A stretch of DNA of 64,000 nucleotides, taken from Mycobacterium sp. UM_CSW. GTDB taxonomy: Bacteria; Actinomycetota; Actinomycetes; Mycobacteriales; Mycobacteriaceae. A program made the position numbers and the translations under genes. The stretch lies in assembly GCF_000455205.1 (NCBI RefSeq), contig NZ_AUWQ01000023.1, forward strand, positions 1-64,000. Reading direction: 5' to 3'. The notes under the pieces were generated by a model. That model saw only the letters and a list, made by a program, of their open reading frames with translations, was not told the DNA's origin and searched no databases. Of this stretch, positions 29,657-38,868 are shown piece after piece (position 1 is the first letter of the stretch; each line of letters opens with the position of its first letter).

Positions 29657-29998
29657 CAGTTGGGACGCTACCTTGCCGCGGCGTATCTCGTGGCGTAACT
29701 GGCGAATTCATTCGTTGATCGGTGGTGTGTCCTGTCACCGCAACGGCGGCATCGAACACCTCGGCGAACCCCTCGACCTTGGCGGCGACCGCCCGCCAAT
29801 GCGGGACATGACCCGGAACTACTTGGCACTTCACGTCATCATGCCAGGGTCCGAGCCGTTGTTGCGCCGCCCGGCCACGACTTATCCGCAGGTTCGGGCG
29901 ATTGCTGTGCGGTGGTTCAATAGGGACCGATGGCGGCTAGACCGTGCGCACACCGCCAAGCTCACGGGTATCTCCGTCACAAGAATCAGGAGGGCGGC
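29657..29998. other. Divergent intergenic region
   Basis: About 340 bp separate the GAP-like gene (minus) from a GDP-mannose dehydratase gene (plus). A minus-strand stretch near 29760-29830 has coding-like codons but no start or family match. Otherwise I see only space for two divergent promoters. Confidence 0.5.
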
Positions 29999-30964
29999 AT
30001 GAGAGCGCTGATATGCGGCATCTCAGGTCAGGACGGCGCGTACCTGGCGCGCCTGCTGCTCGACAAGGGCTATGAGGTGTGGGGCACATCACGCGATGCG
30101 CAGATCGGCGGATTCGCCAATCTCGCGTGGCTCGGCATTCGGGACCGCGTGCACCTGGAGTCCATGGCAGCGAATGATTTTCGCAGCGTCCTGACCGTGC
30201 TGCGCAGAACCGCCCCCCAAGAGGTCTACAACATGGCCGGGCAAAGCTCGGTAGGCCTATCCTTCGAGCAACCGGTGGAAACGCTCGAAAGTATCGCCGC
30301 GGGGACGCTAAATCTGCTTGAAGCGATACGTTTTCTCGACGAACCGATCCGCTTCTACAACGCCGGATCTAGTGAGTGCTTCGGGGATACGGGAGGCCAC
30401 GCTGCAAAAGAAGACACGCCATTTCATCCCCGTAGTCCGTACGCGGTGGCAAAGGCAACGGCGCATTGGCTCGTCGCCAACTACCGTGACGCGTACGGGC
30501 TGCACGCGAGCACCGGCGTGCTGTTCAACCACGAATCCCCCTTGCGCCCTGAACGTTTCGTGACGAAGAAGATCGTCGCGGCGGCGGTGCGCATCGCCAA
30601 GGGTGAACGCTCGCGTCTGACGCTGGGCAACGTTCGTATCAAACGAGATTGGGGGTGGGCCCCGGAATATGTGGACGCAATGTGGCGCATGCTGCAGCAG
30701 TCCACCGGGTCGGACTTCGTGATCGCCACTGGCGAAAGCCACACTCTCGAAGAGTTTGCGGAGACCGCTTTCGCCCAGGTCGGGCTCGACTGGCACGAAC
30801 ATACGGACCTTTCCGAGGCCCTGATGCGGCCTACGGATCTTGCAGAAGGGCTCGGCGATGCTTCCAGGGCCCGCGAAATCCTCGGCTGGTCTCCGACGTA
30901 CCGGATGCCGGATGTCGTCACGGCAATGGTTGAGGCCGAGTGCGCTTTGAGTGAGCACCGGTGA
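29999..30964 (+). CDS. GDP-mannose 4,6-dehydratase paralog
   Basis: This 321-residue extended SDR enzyme has the GMD-type NAD(P) loop CGISGQDGAYL, SSECFGDTGG and the catalytic YAVAK. It would make GDP-4-keto-6-deoxymannose or act on a close relative such as a GDP-6-deoxyhexose. The ATG is preceded by AGGAGGGCGG. It overlaps the next gene by GTGA, so the GT4 transferase probably uses the sugar made from it. It is shorter than, and clearly different from, the standard gmdA at 33113. It may be specialised for another deoxyhexose. Confidence 0.85.
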   Translation: MRALICGISGQDGAYLARLLLDKGYEVWGTSRDAQIGGFANLAWLGIRDRVHLESMAANDFRSVLTVLRRTAPQEVYNMAGQSSVGLSFEQPVETLESIAAGTLNLLEAIRFLDEPIRFYNAGSSECFGDTGGHAAKEDTPFHPRSPYAVAKATAHWLVANYRDAYGLHASTGVLFNHESPLRPERFVTKKIVAAAVRIAKGERSRLTLGNVRIKRDWGWAPEYVDAMWRMLQQSTGSDFVIATGESHTLEEFAETAFAQVGLDWHEHTDLSEALMRPTDLAEGLGDASRAREILGWSPTYRMPDVVTAMVEAECALSEHR

Positions 30965-32058
30965 AGGTCGCGTTCGACCACCAGATCTTCTCCATCCAGC
31001 GATACGGCGGCATCTCGCGCTATTTCTTCGAGCTGGCTCGCCGACTACCCGCCCACGGCGTGTCGGAGGTGTCCATCGTGGCTCCGTTGCACGTCAACAA
31101 CTATCTGACGGCCGATTCCGCCCGCAGCTTCACGCGTGGCAGGTATGTGCCTGACAAGTTCAAAGACACCGCGCGCGTTGTGGGCGTCGTGAACAAGTTC
31201 GCCGCGCCGATCGCATTGCGCAAAGCAAATCCTGACATCCTGCACGAGACCTATTACGCCACCAAACCCGTTGGCAGGGCGCGCCGGCGCGTCGTGACCG
31301 TCTACGACATGATCCACGAGCTGTTCGCCGACGAGTTCCCCGACGCCGCACAGGCGACCGCCGCCAAGCGAGCCGCCGTCAATCGGGCCGACCACGTGAT
31401 CTGCATTTCCGAGAACACCCGCGGAGACCTGGTACGTCTCTTCGGCATCGACCCGGCGCGCACAAGCGTTGTCCACCTGGGCTATTCGGTGGACGTGGAG
31501 TCGCCTGGGGAGCAAGAACCTACCGACCGGCCGTCGCTTCTCTACGTGGGAAATCGCTACGGCTACAAGAACTTCACGGCTCTGCTGCAGGCGTTCGCCA
31601 GCTCTCCAATACTGAGAGAATTCGACCTCATCGCTTTCGGCGGAAGGGCTGTCGCGCCCGAAGAGGTCGAAGAGGTTGAGAGACTGGGTGTTGCCGACCT
31701 GGTGCGGTTCGAATCCGGGTCAGACCGTGAGCTCGTCGCTCGCTACCGGTCGGCTACCGCGTTCATCTATCCGTCCAAGTACGAGGGGTTTGGCATTCCT
31801 CCGCTCGAAGCCATGAACTACGGATGTCCAGTCGTGTGCAGCGATTCGGGCCCAATCCCGGAGGTGGTCGGGTCAGCCGGCGCGTACTTCGATCCCAATA
31901 GCGTCGAGGACCTGCGGGCAACCCTGGAGCGCGTCGTGACAAGTGACGAATTGCAGGCGGATTTGCGGGCGCGCGGCCGCGCCCGACTGAAAGCATTTTC
32001 GTGGGATGACTGCGCTGCGGCGACGGCGGGGATCTATCGCGAGGTGCTGACTTTCTAG
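30961..32058 (+). CDS. GT4 glycosyltransferase
   Basis: This 365-residue GT-B fold enzyme has VAFDHQIFSIQRYGGISRYFFELARRL at the N-terminus and the GT4 donor motif YPSKYEGFGIPPLEAMNYGCPVV (EX7E type). It is translationally coupled to the upstream GDP-sugar dehydratase (GTGA overlap), which suggests a GDP-linked deoxyhexose donor. Its stop codon shares a CTAG with the convergent methyltransferase gene. Confidence 0.9.
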   Translation: MKVAFDHQIFSIQRYGGISRYFFELARRLPAHGVSEVSIVAPLHVNNYLTADSARSFTRGRYVPDKFKDTARVVGVVNKFAAPIALRKANPDILHETYYATKPVGRARRRVVTVYDMIHELFADEFPDAAQATAAKRAAVNRADHVICISENTRGDLVRLFGIDPARTSVVHLGYSVDVESPGEQEPTDRPSLLYVGNRYGYKNFTALLQAFASSPILREFDLIAFGGRAVAPEEVEEVERLGVADLVRFESGSDRELVARYRSATAFIYPSKYEGFGIPPLEAMNYGCPVVCSDSGPIPEVVGSAGAYFDPNSVEDLRATLERVVTSDELQADLRARGRARLKAFSWDDCAAATAGIYREVLTF

Positions 32059-32852
32059 TCGCTAACTGCCGCCATCAGTCGCTCGTGGTCGGTCATGACT
32101 CGGGAGGCAAGGGCGCGCCGCGGTAACCAGTGCAGGAGACCTGAAACACGCGGTGACATGAGAAGACGCAGGGCCACCGGGTTGATTTTCGCTCGTGTCC
32201 AGATGTGATACATCCCCGAGCTGTACAGGTGCATACCGAAGCGCTTGCCGATCAGCTCCAGTGTCCGCTTCTGATAGAAGCTGATGTGCTGCCCCGTGGC
32301 GAAGCAGTAATACCACCACTCATCAGGGGCGGGAGGCTGCCCAGCAAACAATTCCGTGGAAAAGATGATCGTGTCGGTACCGGTACTGGTCAGGATCTCA
32401 TCGACAAACGCCACCGGGTCCGGCAGGTGCTCCATGACTTCGAAGGCTGTGACCGCGGTGTAAGGCAGGTCCGCGCCCTCGACCATCTCGAAGCCCCTCG
32501 CGACCAGATTAGGGCTGTATTTGTCCGCCCAGTAATAGTCGAAGCCGATGTCCCGCATGAGACGGGTGAAGATGCCGTAGCCTCCGGCTGCGTCGAGGAA
32601 GCGACCACGGTGGTCGAACAGGAAAAACAAGACCAGCGAAGTCACTCGCGCAAGGTCGAGGTTGCGCACCAAAATCCCCGTGTCCGCGGACGCGACGGGG
32701 CTGTCATAGGCTTCGTCCAACCAGTAGGGCTCTTCGGTCTGCAGACCGCCACAGCCGGCGCAATAGTAGTAGTGGCAATCGTGCCTGCCGAGCACCTTGT
32801 GATCGAACGCGATCTCGGCAGAGGAACCGCAAATTCGGCACTGCACGCGCAT
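32055..32852 (-). CDS. SAM methyltransferase with N-terminal zinc-binding motif
   Basis: Residues 1-45 hold two Cys pairs (CRICGSS and CAGCGG), probably a zinc ribbon. A class I methyltransferase domain follows (FLDAAGGYGIFTRLM, AFEVMEHLPDPV). This layout is shared with sugar C-methyltransferases and related enzymes that act on nucleotide sugars. The start is set at ATG 32852 because GGGAGGGAGGG precedes it, giving 265 residues. It is convergent with the GT4 gene and divergent from gmdA. The substrate is unknown; a branched or methylated LOS sugar is plausible. Confidence 0.85.
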   Translation of the reverse strand: MRVQCRICGSSAEIAFDHKVLGRHDCHYYYCAGCGGLQTEEPYWLDEAYDSPVASADTGILVRNLDLARVTSLVLFFLFDHRGRFLDAAGGYGIFTRLMRDIGFDYYWADKYSPNLVARGFEMVEGADLPYTAVTAFEVMEHLPDPVAFVDEILTSTGTDTIIFSTELFAGQPPAPDEWWYYCFATGQHISFYQKRTLELIGKRFGMHLYSSGMYHIWTRAKINPVALRLLMSPRVSGLLHWLPRRALASRVMTDHERLMAAVSD

Positions 32853-33112
32853 ACCCTCCCTCCCGGCCCGACGACACGACCGGCGACCGGGGCATACCTG
32901 GCGATCGATCGTCTCCACAATCTATCCAACCGGGCGGTCCTTCGTCGCAGGTTTGCCCTGACAACTACGCAGCTGTAGCACCGACTAGCGGTGCGTTCGG
33001 CCTCTAATATGAAGCGACGGCAGTGCCTGGCCATGGCGGCGGAGTAGGGTCAGTAGGCCCCACGATCCATGAGATTCGGGGAGAGGTCTGGATCGACAGA
33101 GGTGAGAAATTG

Positions 33113-34129
33113 GTGAAGCGAGCGCTCATAACTGGAATAACAGGACAGGACGGCTCCTACCTTGCCGAACTGTTGCTCAGCAAAGGCTACGAGGTCCACG
33201 GGCTGATACGTCGGGCCTCCACGTTCAACACCTCACGGATCGATCACCTCTACGTCGATCCGCACGACCCCGACGCTCGGTTGTACCTGCACTACGGGGA
33301 TCTCATCGACGGAACCCGCCTCGTAACTCTGCTCAGCACCATCGAACCCGACGAGGTGTACAACCTCGCGGCGCAGTCGCACGTGCGCGTCAGTTTCGAC
33401 GAACCCGTGCATACCGGCGACACCACCGGCATGGGATCCATGCGACTGCTCGAAGCGGTCCGGCTTTCCAAGGTGCACTGCCGCTTCTACCAGGCGTCCT
33501 CGTCGGAGATGTTCGGCGCGTCGCCGCCACCCCAGAACGAGCTGACGCCGTTCTATCCGCGCTCGCCGTACGGTGCGGCGAAGGTCTACTCGTACTGGGC
33601 AACTCGCAATTACCGGGAAGCGTACGGCTTGTTCGCGGTCAACGGCATCTTGTTCAACCACGAATCCCCAAGGCGCGGTGAAACATTCGTCACCCGAAAG
33701 ATCACCCGGGCCGTGGCCCGCATTAAGGCGGGTGTTCAATCCGAGCTGTTCATGGGCAATTTGGATGCGGTGCGCGACTGGGGGTACGCGCCGGAGTACG
33801 TCGAAGGCATGTGGCGGATGCTGCAGGCTTCCGAACCGGAGGACTTCGTTCTCGCGACGGGACGCGGCTACACCGTGCGGGAGTTCGCGCAGGCGGCGTT
33901 CGAGCACGCCGGCCTCGATTGGGAGAAGCACATCAAGTTTGACGAGCGCTATCTGCGACCCACCGAGGTGGACGCGCTCATCGGCGACGCGTCGAAGGCG
34001 GCCGAAACGCTTGGTTGGACGGCGTCGGTTCACACCGGCGACCTGGCCAGGCTCATGGTGGACGCCGACATCGCGGCGCTGGAGTGCGAGGGCAAGCCGT
34101 GGATCGACAAGCCGGCGCTCGCACAATGA
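33113..34129 (+). CDS. gmdA: GDP-mannose 4,6-dehydratase
   Basis: This 338-residue SDR enzyme converts GDP-D-mannose to GDP-4-keto-6-deoxymannose. Signatures: [17 protein letters not shown], the GMD-specific [16 protein letters not shown] loop, SSSEMFG and catalytic YGAAK, and [16 protein letters not shown]. The start is GTG 33113, with AGAGGTGAG upstream. The partner enzyme, GDP-fucose synthase, is encoded at 38869. Together they give GDP-L-fucose or related sugars. It corresponds to Rv1511. Confidence 0.94.
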   Translation: MKRALITGITGQDGSYLAELLLSKGYEVHGLIRRASTFNTSRIDHLYVDPHDPDARLYLHYGDLIDGTRLVTLLSTIEPDEVYNLAAQSHVRVSFDEPVHTGDTTGMGSMRLLEAVRLSKVHCRFYQASSSEMFGASPPPQNELTPFYPRSPYGAAKVYSYWATRNYREAYGLFAVNGILFNHESPRRGETFVTRKITRAVARIKAGVQSELFMGNLDAVRDWGYAPEYVEGMWRMLQASEPEDFVLATGRGYTVREFAQAAFEHAGLDWEKHIKFDERYLRPTEVDALIGDASKAAETLGWTASVHTGDLARLMVDADIAALECEGKPWIDKPALAQ

Positions 34130-34139
34130 AACGAGCTGC

Positions 34140-35087
34140 CTAACAGCTTTTGCTGTGGCGCGTTGCCCGTTTGGCTAGCAGCTTGAGCGCGGAGGCGGCA
34201 ATTCCAAGCCGCAACGGCGAGGCCTCCGTATTAGAGATGCGCAGCCTCGCCTCTAGTTGATCTATGTCAGAACTCGCAAGGAGGGCGGTCGGGTGGATGA
34301 GGGGCCATTCCAAGTCTTCGGCGACCAGGGAAGAGTAGATAGTGTCCCCCGTTGTGTGCGTACCAGCGTGGTGAAAGCCAATGTTACGCACTAAGTTACG
34401 GGCAGGAGCAACGCATAGGCCCGAGTTCGCCCAAATGCTGTACACCCATTGGTAATCCCAAGTATCAAGCTTGCCGTCGTAAACGCTCTGAAATGCGGAC
34501 TCCCAGTGGTAGCGTTCGCTCAGCTTCGGTAGGTACTGATCAAAGAGCTTCCTATCCCTGATCTCCGGCCAGTGCATCATGTTGAGGTCATACTTCGCCC
34601 AGGCCCGCCTCCACGTCGCCCAACCCCAAATGTGGGGATACCTCGAGAAGTAATAGCTATCCGAAGTCCCGGCGTGCCCGAAGAGATGATTGTCCCCCGA
34701 CACCATCATGATGCGCTCGTCGCTCTCGTAGCGATCGAGAAGGTCTGCGCAGTAGTGGAAAAACGAAGAAGACGGCACGCAGTCGTCCTCGAGAATTATC
34801 GCCTTATCGACCAGCTCGAAGGCCCACGAAATGCCCGAGGACACGCGGAGCCGGCAGCCCATATTGGTCTCCGAGAAATTTCTATGGACTTCGCAGTCCC
34901 AGTCGACTTCTTCGATGATCTCGCGTGTCGCTGCGCACTTCTCTGCCTCGTCCGGCCGGTTGCTGCGAGGACCGTCGGCAATCACCATGAGCTTCTCGGG
35001 CTTTGCGGCCCTGATCGTCTCGAACACCTGCCTGGTGGTGTCGGGCCTGTTAAAGACGATCAAGATGATCGGGGGCGACGTGGTCAC
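34140..35087 (-). CDS. GT2/GNT-I-like glycosyltransferase, candidate xylosyltransferase
   Basis: This GT-A fold protein of about 315 residues has IILIVFNRPDTTRQVFETI, VIADGPR, and the metal/donor motif AIILEDDCVPS. A long aromatic-rich C-terminal half follows (YPHIWGWATWRRAWAKYD). GTG 35087, with AAGGAT upstream, is preferred over an in-frame TTG at 35156 that would overlap the previous gene. It is third in the set ugd-uxs-GT, all minus strand with short gaps, so UDP-xylose is the obvious donor candidate. The DNA is visibly less GC-rich than its neighbours. Confidence 0.8.
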   Translation of the reverse strand: MTTSPPIILIVFNRPDTTRQVFETIRAAKPEKLMVIADGPRSNRPDEAEKCAATREIIEEVDWDCEVHRNFSETNMGCRLRVSSGISWAFELVDKAIILEDDCVPSSSFFHYCADLLDRYESDERIMMVSGDNHLFGHAGTSDSYYFSRYPHIWGWATWRRAWAKYDLNMMHWPEIRDRKLFDQYLPKLSERYHWESAFQSVYDGKLDTWDYQWVYSIWANSGLCVAPARNLVRNIGFHHAGTHTTGDTIYSSLVAEDLEWPLIHPTALLASSDIDQLEARLRISNTEASPLRLGIAASALKLLAKRATRHSKSC

Positions 35088-35127
35088 TGTCCCATCCTTG
35101 CGATAACTCTGAAGAGTGCCGAAAGCT

Positions 35128-36072
35128 TCATCCGGTCCTGTTCTTGAAATATTCAATGGTCCGCGCCACTCCCTGCGCGAAGGGGACTTGAGGACGCCAC
35201 CCGAGCTGGGACTCGGCGAGGCTGATGTCTGGTTTGCGCTGCCTCGGATCGTCCGGAGGCAGGGCCTTGTAGACGGTCGTCGATGCAGATCCGGTCATCT
35301 CTTTGATGAGGCTCGCGGCCTCCTCGGCGGTGAATTCAGCCGTGCTGCCAAGGTTGACGGGTCCGATGAACGAGGGCTCGCTTGCGGCCATCCTGATGAG
35401 TCCGTCGATGAGGTCATCTACATAGCAGAAGGAACGGGTTTGGCTGCCGTCCCCAAACACCGTGATCGGTTCACCTCGCAGCGCCTGGACGATGAAGGTG
35501 GCGACGATTCGGCCGTCCTTGGGGTCCATCCGTGGGCCGTAGGTGTTGAAGATGCGAACGACTTTGATCCGAACCCCGTAGCGGCGCGCGTATTCCAGCA
35601 TCAGCGTCTCCGCAATCCGCTTACCCTCGTCATAGCAACTCCGCACGCCGAAGCAGTTGACGTTGCCCCAATAGCTCTCGACCTGGGGATGCACCGTGGG
35701 ATCCCCATAGACCTCGCTGGTGGAGGATTGAAGCATAATCGCTTCCTTCGCGCGCGACAGTTCGAGGAGATTCTTTACCCCGCTGTAGTTCGTCTCGAGG
35801 GTGAACAGAGGGTCGCGTTGATAAGTGAGCGGCGACGCCGGACAGGCCATGTTGAAGACAAGGTCCAGCGGGCCCGCCACAGCCGCGTCCAGCGGCTGTG
35901 TGATGTCGTGCTCGAAGAAACTGAAACCCGGATCATCCTCGAGATGACTGATGTTTTCGCGACTGCCGGTGTAGAAGTTGTCCAGCCCAAGAACCTCGAT
36001 GCCGTCGCGGCGAAGACGGTCACAGAGATGGGATCCCAGGAAGCCAGCGGCGCCGGCGACGAGGGCTCTCAT
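35128..36072 (-). CDS. UDP-glucuronate decarboxylase (UDP-xylose synthase)
   Basis: This 314-residue extended SDR has GAAGFLGSHLCDRL, LDNFYTGSRENI, MACPASPLTYQRDP (a strong UXS signature), SSTSEVYGDP, an active-site tyrosine region CYDEGKR, and RIFNTYGPRM. It decarboxylates UDP-glucuronate to UDP-xylose. The start is ATG 36072 with GGAGAGCA upstream. It lies 16 bp after the UDP-glucose dehydrogenase gene, which supplies its substrate. Confidence 0.92.
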   Translation of the reverse strand: MRALVAGAAGFLGSHLCDRLRRDGIEVLGLDNFYTGSRENISHLEDDPGFSFFEHDITQPLDAAVAGPLDLVFNMACPASPLTYQRDPLFTLETNYSGVKNLLELSRAKEAIMLQSSTSEVYGDPTVHPQVESYWGNVNCFGVRSCYDEGKRIAETLMLEYARRYGVRIKVVRIFNTYGPRMDPKDGRIVATFIVQALRGEPITVFGDGSQTRSFCYVDDLIDGLIRMAASEPSFIGPVNLGSTAEFTAEEAASLIKEMTGSASTTVYKALPPDDPRQRKPDISLAESQLGWRPQVPFAQGVARTIEYFKNRTG

Positions 36073-36088
36073 TATTTGCTCTCCAATT

Positions 36089-37405
36089 TCAGTTCCGGCC
36101 CATGCCGTAGTACTCAAAACCTTCGGCCCGCAGCCGCTTTGGGTCATAGATATTTCGACCATCGAACACGACGAATCCCCGCATCACCGACTTGAGGCGC
36201 TGCCACGATGGCCGCTGGAACTGCTTCCACTCGGTGACCAGGAGCAGGGCATCGGCGCCCTCGGCGGCCTCGTACATGTTCTCGGCATACTCGACCGACT
36301 CCCCCAGCACCCTTTTCGCCTGCATGGTCGCTTCGGGATCATAGGCCCGCACGGTTGCCCCCAGCTCGACCAGCCTCCTCGCGATGACGACGGATGGGGC
36401 CTCGCGCATATCGTCGGTCTGGGGCTTGAAGCTGAGCCCCCAAAGCCCGAAGGACAAGCCTTCCAGGGTGGAAGCAGGCGACTGGCCTCCAAAATGAGTC
36501 ATGATCTTGGACACCAAGGCGGATTTCTGCCCGCTGTTGACCTCGTCGACCGCTCGCAGCAGTCGCGTGTCCAAGCCCAGGCTCGCGGCGGTATGTATAA
36601 GCGCCTGAACGTCTTTCGGCAAGCACGAGCCGCCGTAGCCCACCCCGGGGAACAGGAATTCATAACGAATGCGGCTGTCTGCCCCGATAGCTTCCCGCAC
36701 AGCGGAAATATCAGCGCCAGCCTTCTCGCACAGGTTCGAAATCTCGTTGATGAAGGAAATCTTGGTGGCGAGGAAGCAATTGGCCGCGTATTTCGTCATC
36801 TCGGCACTTCTGATGTCCATGGTGATCAAGGGATTGAAAGTGCGCAGGTATGGCTCGTAAACCTCTCGCATGATGTCGAGGGCGCGCTTCGAGTCACCGC
36901 CGACCACCACACGGTCGGGTTTCATGAAGTCGGCGATCGCTGTGCCTTCTTTAAGGAATTCGGGATTGGACACGACGTCGAACTCGTGCTTTGCCTTCTT
37001 GCCGATAATCGCTCGAACCTCGTCGGCAGTGCCAACCGGGACGGTCGACTTGTCGACCACGACCTTATAGCGATCCATATGCGACCCGATATCCTCTGCC
37101 ACGGCGTAGACGTAGGAGAGATCGGCCTCGCCGCCATCGCTCATGGGCGTAGCGACGGCGATGAATATCACGTCTCCATGCTCGACGCCGCGGCGCTTGT
37201 CGGTCGTGAAGTCGATGCACCCGTTCTCGCGATTCCTTTCGATCAGTTCCCCCAGGCCGGGCTCATAGATAGGGACGCCACCCGCGAGAAGCTCATCTAC
37301 CTTGGCCTGGTCGATGTCGACGCAGACCACGTCATTGCCACTGTCCGCCAAGCAGGCGCCCGTCACCAGGCCGACGTAGCCGCATCCGATGACCGATATC
37401 TTCAC
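36089..37405 (-). CDS. UDP-glucose 6-dehydrogenase
   Basis: This 438-residue NAD-dependent enzyme oxidises UDP-glucose to UDP-glucuronate. The N-terminal Rossmann fold is VKISVIGCGYVGLVTGACLA; the catalytic cysteine is Cys261 in GYGGSCLPKD; and the central TKYAANCFLATKISFINEI helix is typical. The GTG start at 37405 follows GAAGGGGGCC. It is the first gene of the UDP-xylose operon (ugd, uxs, GT). Confidence 0.94.
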   Translation of the reverse strand: MKISVIGCGYVGLVTGACLADSGNDVVCVDIDQAKVDELLAGGVPIYEPGLGELIERNRENGCIDFTTDKRRGVEHGDVIFIAVATPMSDGGEADLSYVYAVAEDIGSHMDRYKVVVDKSTVPVGTADEVRAIIGKKAKHEFDVVSNPEFLKEGTAIADFMKPDRVVVGGDSKRALDIMREVYEPYLRTFNPLITMDIRSAEMTKYAANCFLATKISFINEISNLCEKAGADISAVREAIGADSRIRYEFLFPGVGYGGSCLPKDVQALIHTAASLGLDTRLLRAVDEVNSGQKSALVSKIMTHFGGQSPASTLEGLSFGLWGLSFKPQTDDMREAPSVVIARRLVELGATVRAYDPEATMQAKRVLGESVEYAENMYEAAEGADALLLVTEWKQFQRPSWQRLKSVMRGFVVFDGRNIYDPKRLRAEGFEYYGMGRN

Positions 37406-37910
37406 AAGGCCCCCTTCATCTGCCAACCGATCGCCGCCCATACTCTCGCAAGTGCGGGCTCGTCATGTGGCTTTCCCGAACGATCCCAGGTACTTTTCTC
37501 CGCTTTTGTCCTACATTCCGCCCTTTTGAGGGGCTCGACGGCCCCGCAGCGTTCGTCGAGGCAGCATGTGAGAACGAAAACTTCGTTGTCGGTCGTCGAT
37601 CACAGCATCGTCGCCCTCCGTCAGATTCTGTCTACGAGAGCGGGTCGGTTGGAGCGGTGGCGTCGATGCGCGTTGCAGAGCCGCGCTATCGAACTGCATT
37701 CAGCGCTCGCACAACTAGCGGCTCGGCGGTCGAGGAGACGAGCGCACACCACCGCTGGCTGTGATGCATAGGCGCATCGCCAACGAACGTGCTGATGCTG
37801 ATAGTCTTCGCCTAACTCAGCTCACGTGGCCCCGCAACGGCGCGATCGGAAGGAGTTGCAGCATCCTCGACTCGGCCAAGCGACGCGCGTGCCAGGCCCT
37901 GGTCGGATCC
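37406..37910. other. Divergent intergenic region, 5' limit uncertain
   Basis: About 500 bp lie between the UDP-glucose dehydrogenase start and the first good start of the FkbM methyltransferase gene. The methyltransferase frame stays open back to 37761, so the gene could begin earlier. A GGAAGGAG at 37847-37854 is not followed by an in-frame start codon. No other gene is evident. Confidence 0.5.
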
Positions 37911-38795
37911 ATGCGCGCATGCATTGCAAGTGACCGCATACCCCTCTCGACCAAGCAGGCTTTCGTGAATCGAGGCCGTGGGCTGCTCACAGCGCTCGAC
38001 ATTGAGGCCGATGAGACACCAGTGGAGTCAGAGTACGGAACGAAGTTTGTAGCCGGTCGGGACAGTTCAATCATCACCTTCTGGATACGTGTTCGCGGCG
38101 TTTACGAACCGGTTCTATCCGAGTTCATTCTGCGGCACGTAGAGGAAGGTGATGTCTGCGTCGACGCAGGAGCCAACATCGGCTACTTCTCCCTTCTATT
38201 CGCGCGGCGTGTTGGGCCGTCTGGCAAGGTCATCGCGATCGAGGCCGGACCCGACACCGTGCGGCGGCTGCGCGCCAACGTCGAACTCAATGGGGCATCG
38301 AGCATCGTCGATGTCGTCGCAGCGGCATGCGCGGAAGAAAAGGGCGAGATTACGTTTTACCTGCACCCCGAGATTGACGCGTGGTCGCGGCTCAGCCCAC
38401 CCGCCGAGGGAGATCCCGACCGCGACGTCATGGGGAAGAGTTGGATTCCCGTGACTGTAGCCGCTGACACGCTCACCTCAATAGTGGGCGCCGACGCTGA
38501 GCGGGTCTCGTTCATCAAGCTCGACATCGAGGGCGCGGAAACCGCTCTAACGCCACAAATCGTCGGTGGATTCTCCAATCCGAGACTGGTAGTGGCACTT
38601 GAGGCGCGGGCGCCGATCGAAGGAGCGCTGACGCCGTTCCAAGAGCGGGGCTTTTACGTTTACGACCTGCACAATGACTACCGCTGGGCCTTCGAGCGCA
38701 AGGTGCCACACATCACCAAGGCTGCTTATAGCGACTTCTATCATCTAGACCACGCTGACGTGCTGCTGAGCCGCCAGCCTCTTGCCCTCTCGTAG
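37911..38795 (+). CDS. FkbM-family methyltransferase
   Basis: This SAM-dependent O-methyltransferase has about 294 residues from ATG 37911. Motifs: VCVDAGANIGYFSLLFARRVG (motif I), VIAIEAGPDTVRRL, FIKLDIEGAETAL. FkbM enzymes often methylate sugars of polyketides and glycolipids, and a similar gene (Rv1513) is next to epiA in M. tuberculosis. The start is uncertain; the frame is open back to 37761. It lies upstream of epiA on the same strand, about 70 bp away. Confidence 0.85.
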   Translation: MRACIASDRIPLSTKQAFVNRGRGLLTALDIEADETPVESEYGTKFVAGRDSSIITFWIRVRGVYEPVLSEFILRHVEEGDVCVDAGANIGYFSLLFARRVGPSGKVIAIEAGPDTVRRLRANVELNGASSIVDVVAAACAEEKGEITFYLHPEIDAWSRLSPPAEGDPDRDVMGKSWIPVTVAADTLTSIVGADAERVSFIKLDIEGAETALTPQIVGGFSNPRLVVALEARAPIEGALTPFQERGFYVYDLHNDYRWAFERKVPHITKAAYSDFYHLDHADVLLSRQPLALS

Positions 38796-38868
38796 TTGAA
38801 GCTGCACCATTTAAATCGGCCTGCACGGGCGTATGGCACCGGTAACGTACGCTCGGATCAGAGAAACC

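Noticed and set aside
29613-29834. A 73-codon minus-strand frame in the 29.7-kb gap
   Set aside because: Part of it reads like protein, but it has no ribosome site, overlaps the start of the GAP-like gene and matches nothing known.
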